Notes under the pieces: generated by a model
Databases searched by the model: none
Told to the model about the DNA's origin: nothing
Seen by the model: only the letters and a program-made list of their open reading frames with translations
In this document: positions 6,688 through 6,745 of the stretch, piece by piece
Layout of the letters: each line of letters opens with the position of its first letter
Position numbering within the stretch: position 1 is the stretch's first letter
Made by a program: the position numbers and the translations under genes
Assembly: GCA_019415525.1 (NCBI GenBank)
Contig: DXZA01000094.1
Location: 1 to 6,745 of the forward strand
Direction of reading: 5' to 3'
DNA length: 6,745 nucleotides
From: Tyzzerella sp.
GTDB lineage: Bacteria; Bacillota; Clostridia; Lachnospirales; Anaerotignaceae

Positions 6688-6733
6688 AAAATATCTAAAA
6701 TATTAATTGACACATCTAAAATAATATATTAAT
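6671..6733 (+). repeat. ATCTAAAAT repeated three times with a 21-base period
   Basis: ATCTAAAAT occurs at 6672-6680, 6693-6701 and 6714-6722, exactly 21 bases apart, or about two helical turns. The first copy lies in the last codons of the ATPase gene; the third lies between the possible -35 and -10 boxes. The bases between copies are not conserved. This could be an operator array or chance in AT-rich sequence. Confidence 0.4.
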
Positions 6734-6745
6734 ATATATATATAA
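6688..6745. other. Non-coding end of the window, no terminator seen
   Basis: After the ATPase stop there are 58 bases, almost entirely A and T, ending in an alternating AT run. I see no GC-containing hairpin followed by a T run, so the operon either ends without an obvious intrinsic terminator or continues. The stretch holds the possible promoter and two of the three 21-base-spaced elements. Confidence 0.6.
6707..6735 (+). promoter_or_regulatory. Possible promoter for a downstream gene
   Basis: A perfect TTGACA (6707-6712) is followed after 17 bases by TAATAT (6730-6735), which matches four of six positions of the -10 consensus. In DNA this AT-rich, weak -10 matches occur by chance, so the -35 box carries most of the weight. 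It suggests that a separate transcription unit starts just beyond the window. The gene it would serve is not visible. Confidence 0.4.

Noticed and set aside
6729..6743. Alternating AT run as a functional microsatellite
   Set aside because: It is short and expected in sequence of this composition, and it is not in a coding region.

Overview
The window is a very AT-rich piece of bacterial DNA (G+C roughly a quarter by eye). It is filled almost completely by six consecutive genes on the + strand. Strong Shine-Dalgarno sequences (GGGGTGAT, AAGGAG, GGGGGAG, AAGGGG, AAGGTGA, GGTGAT), TGG-only tryptophan codons and heavy use of AGA, AAA and ATA fit a low-GC Firmicute such as a clostridium. Fusobacteria or Brachyspira cannot be excluded. 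No RNA gene, CRISPR array, transposase or integrase is visible.

Layout. (1) 17-1099: an unrecognised, acidic, mostly helical protein with a hydrophobic stretch at residues 270-306. (2) 1114-1638: a small protein with an excisionase/MerR-like helix-turn-helix followed by a long coiled coil. (3) 1670-2824: a P-loop GTPase-like protein with Walker A, DxxG and TKSD motifs. (4) 2877-4079 and (5) 4079-4930: tandem paralogues whose first 218 residues are nearly identical. The first ends in a soluble helical region and the second in a C-terminal membrane anchor. (6) 4945-6687: an AAA+ ATPase closely resembling the Ycf46 family. Gaps are 14, 31, 52, -1 and 14 bases, so this is almost certainly one operon. 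Its promoter lies before the window. After the last gene there are 58 non-coding bases holding a plausible promoter for the next gene and an ATCTAAAAT element repeated every 21 bases.

Interpretation. A GTPase-like switch, two versions of one partner domain (soluble and membrane-bound), an AAA+ remodeller, a possible DNA-binding coiled-coil protein and a membrane-active protein together look like a multi-component accessory system. The shared domain of genes 4 and 5 has a loose pattern similarity to the N-terminal domain of GAP1 (GTPase-associated protein 1), and gene 3 to the DO-GTPases. Both come from the GTPase-centred conflict systems described by the Aravind group. That link is an inference from remembered family patterns and would need profile searches. 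The strongest direct observation is the paralogue pair: 559 identical bases between a divergent 5' edge and unrelated 3' ends, a pattern expected from gene conversion and tail exchange.
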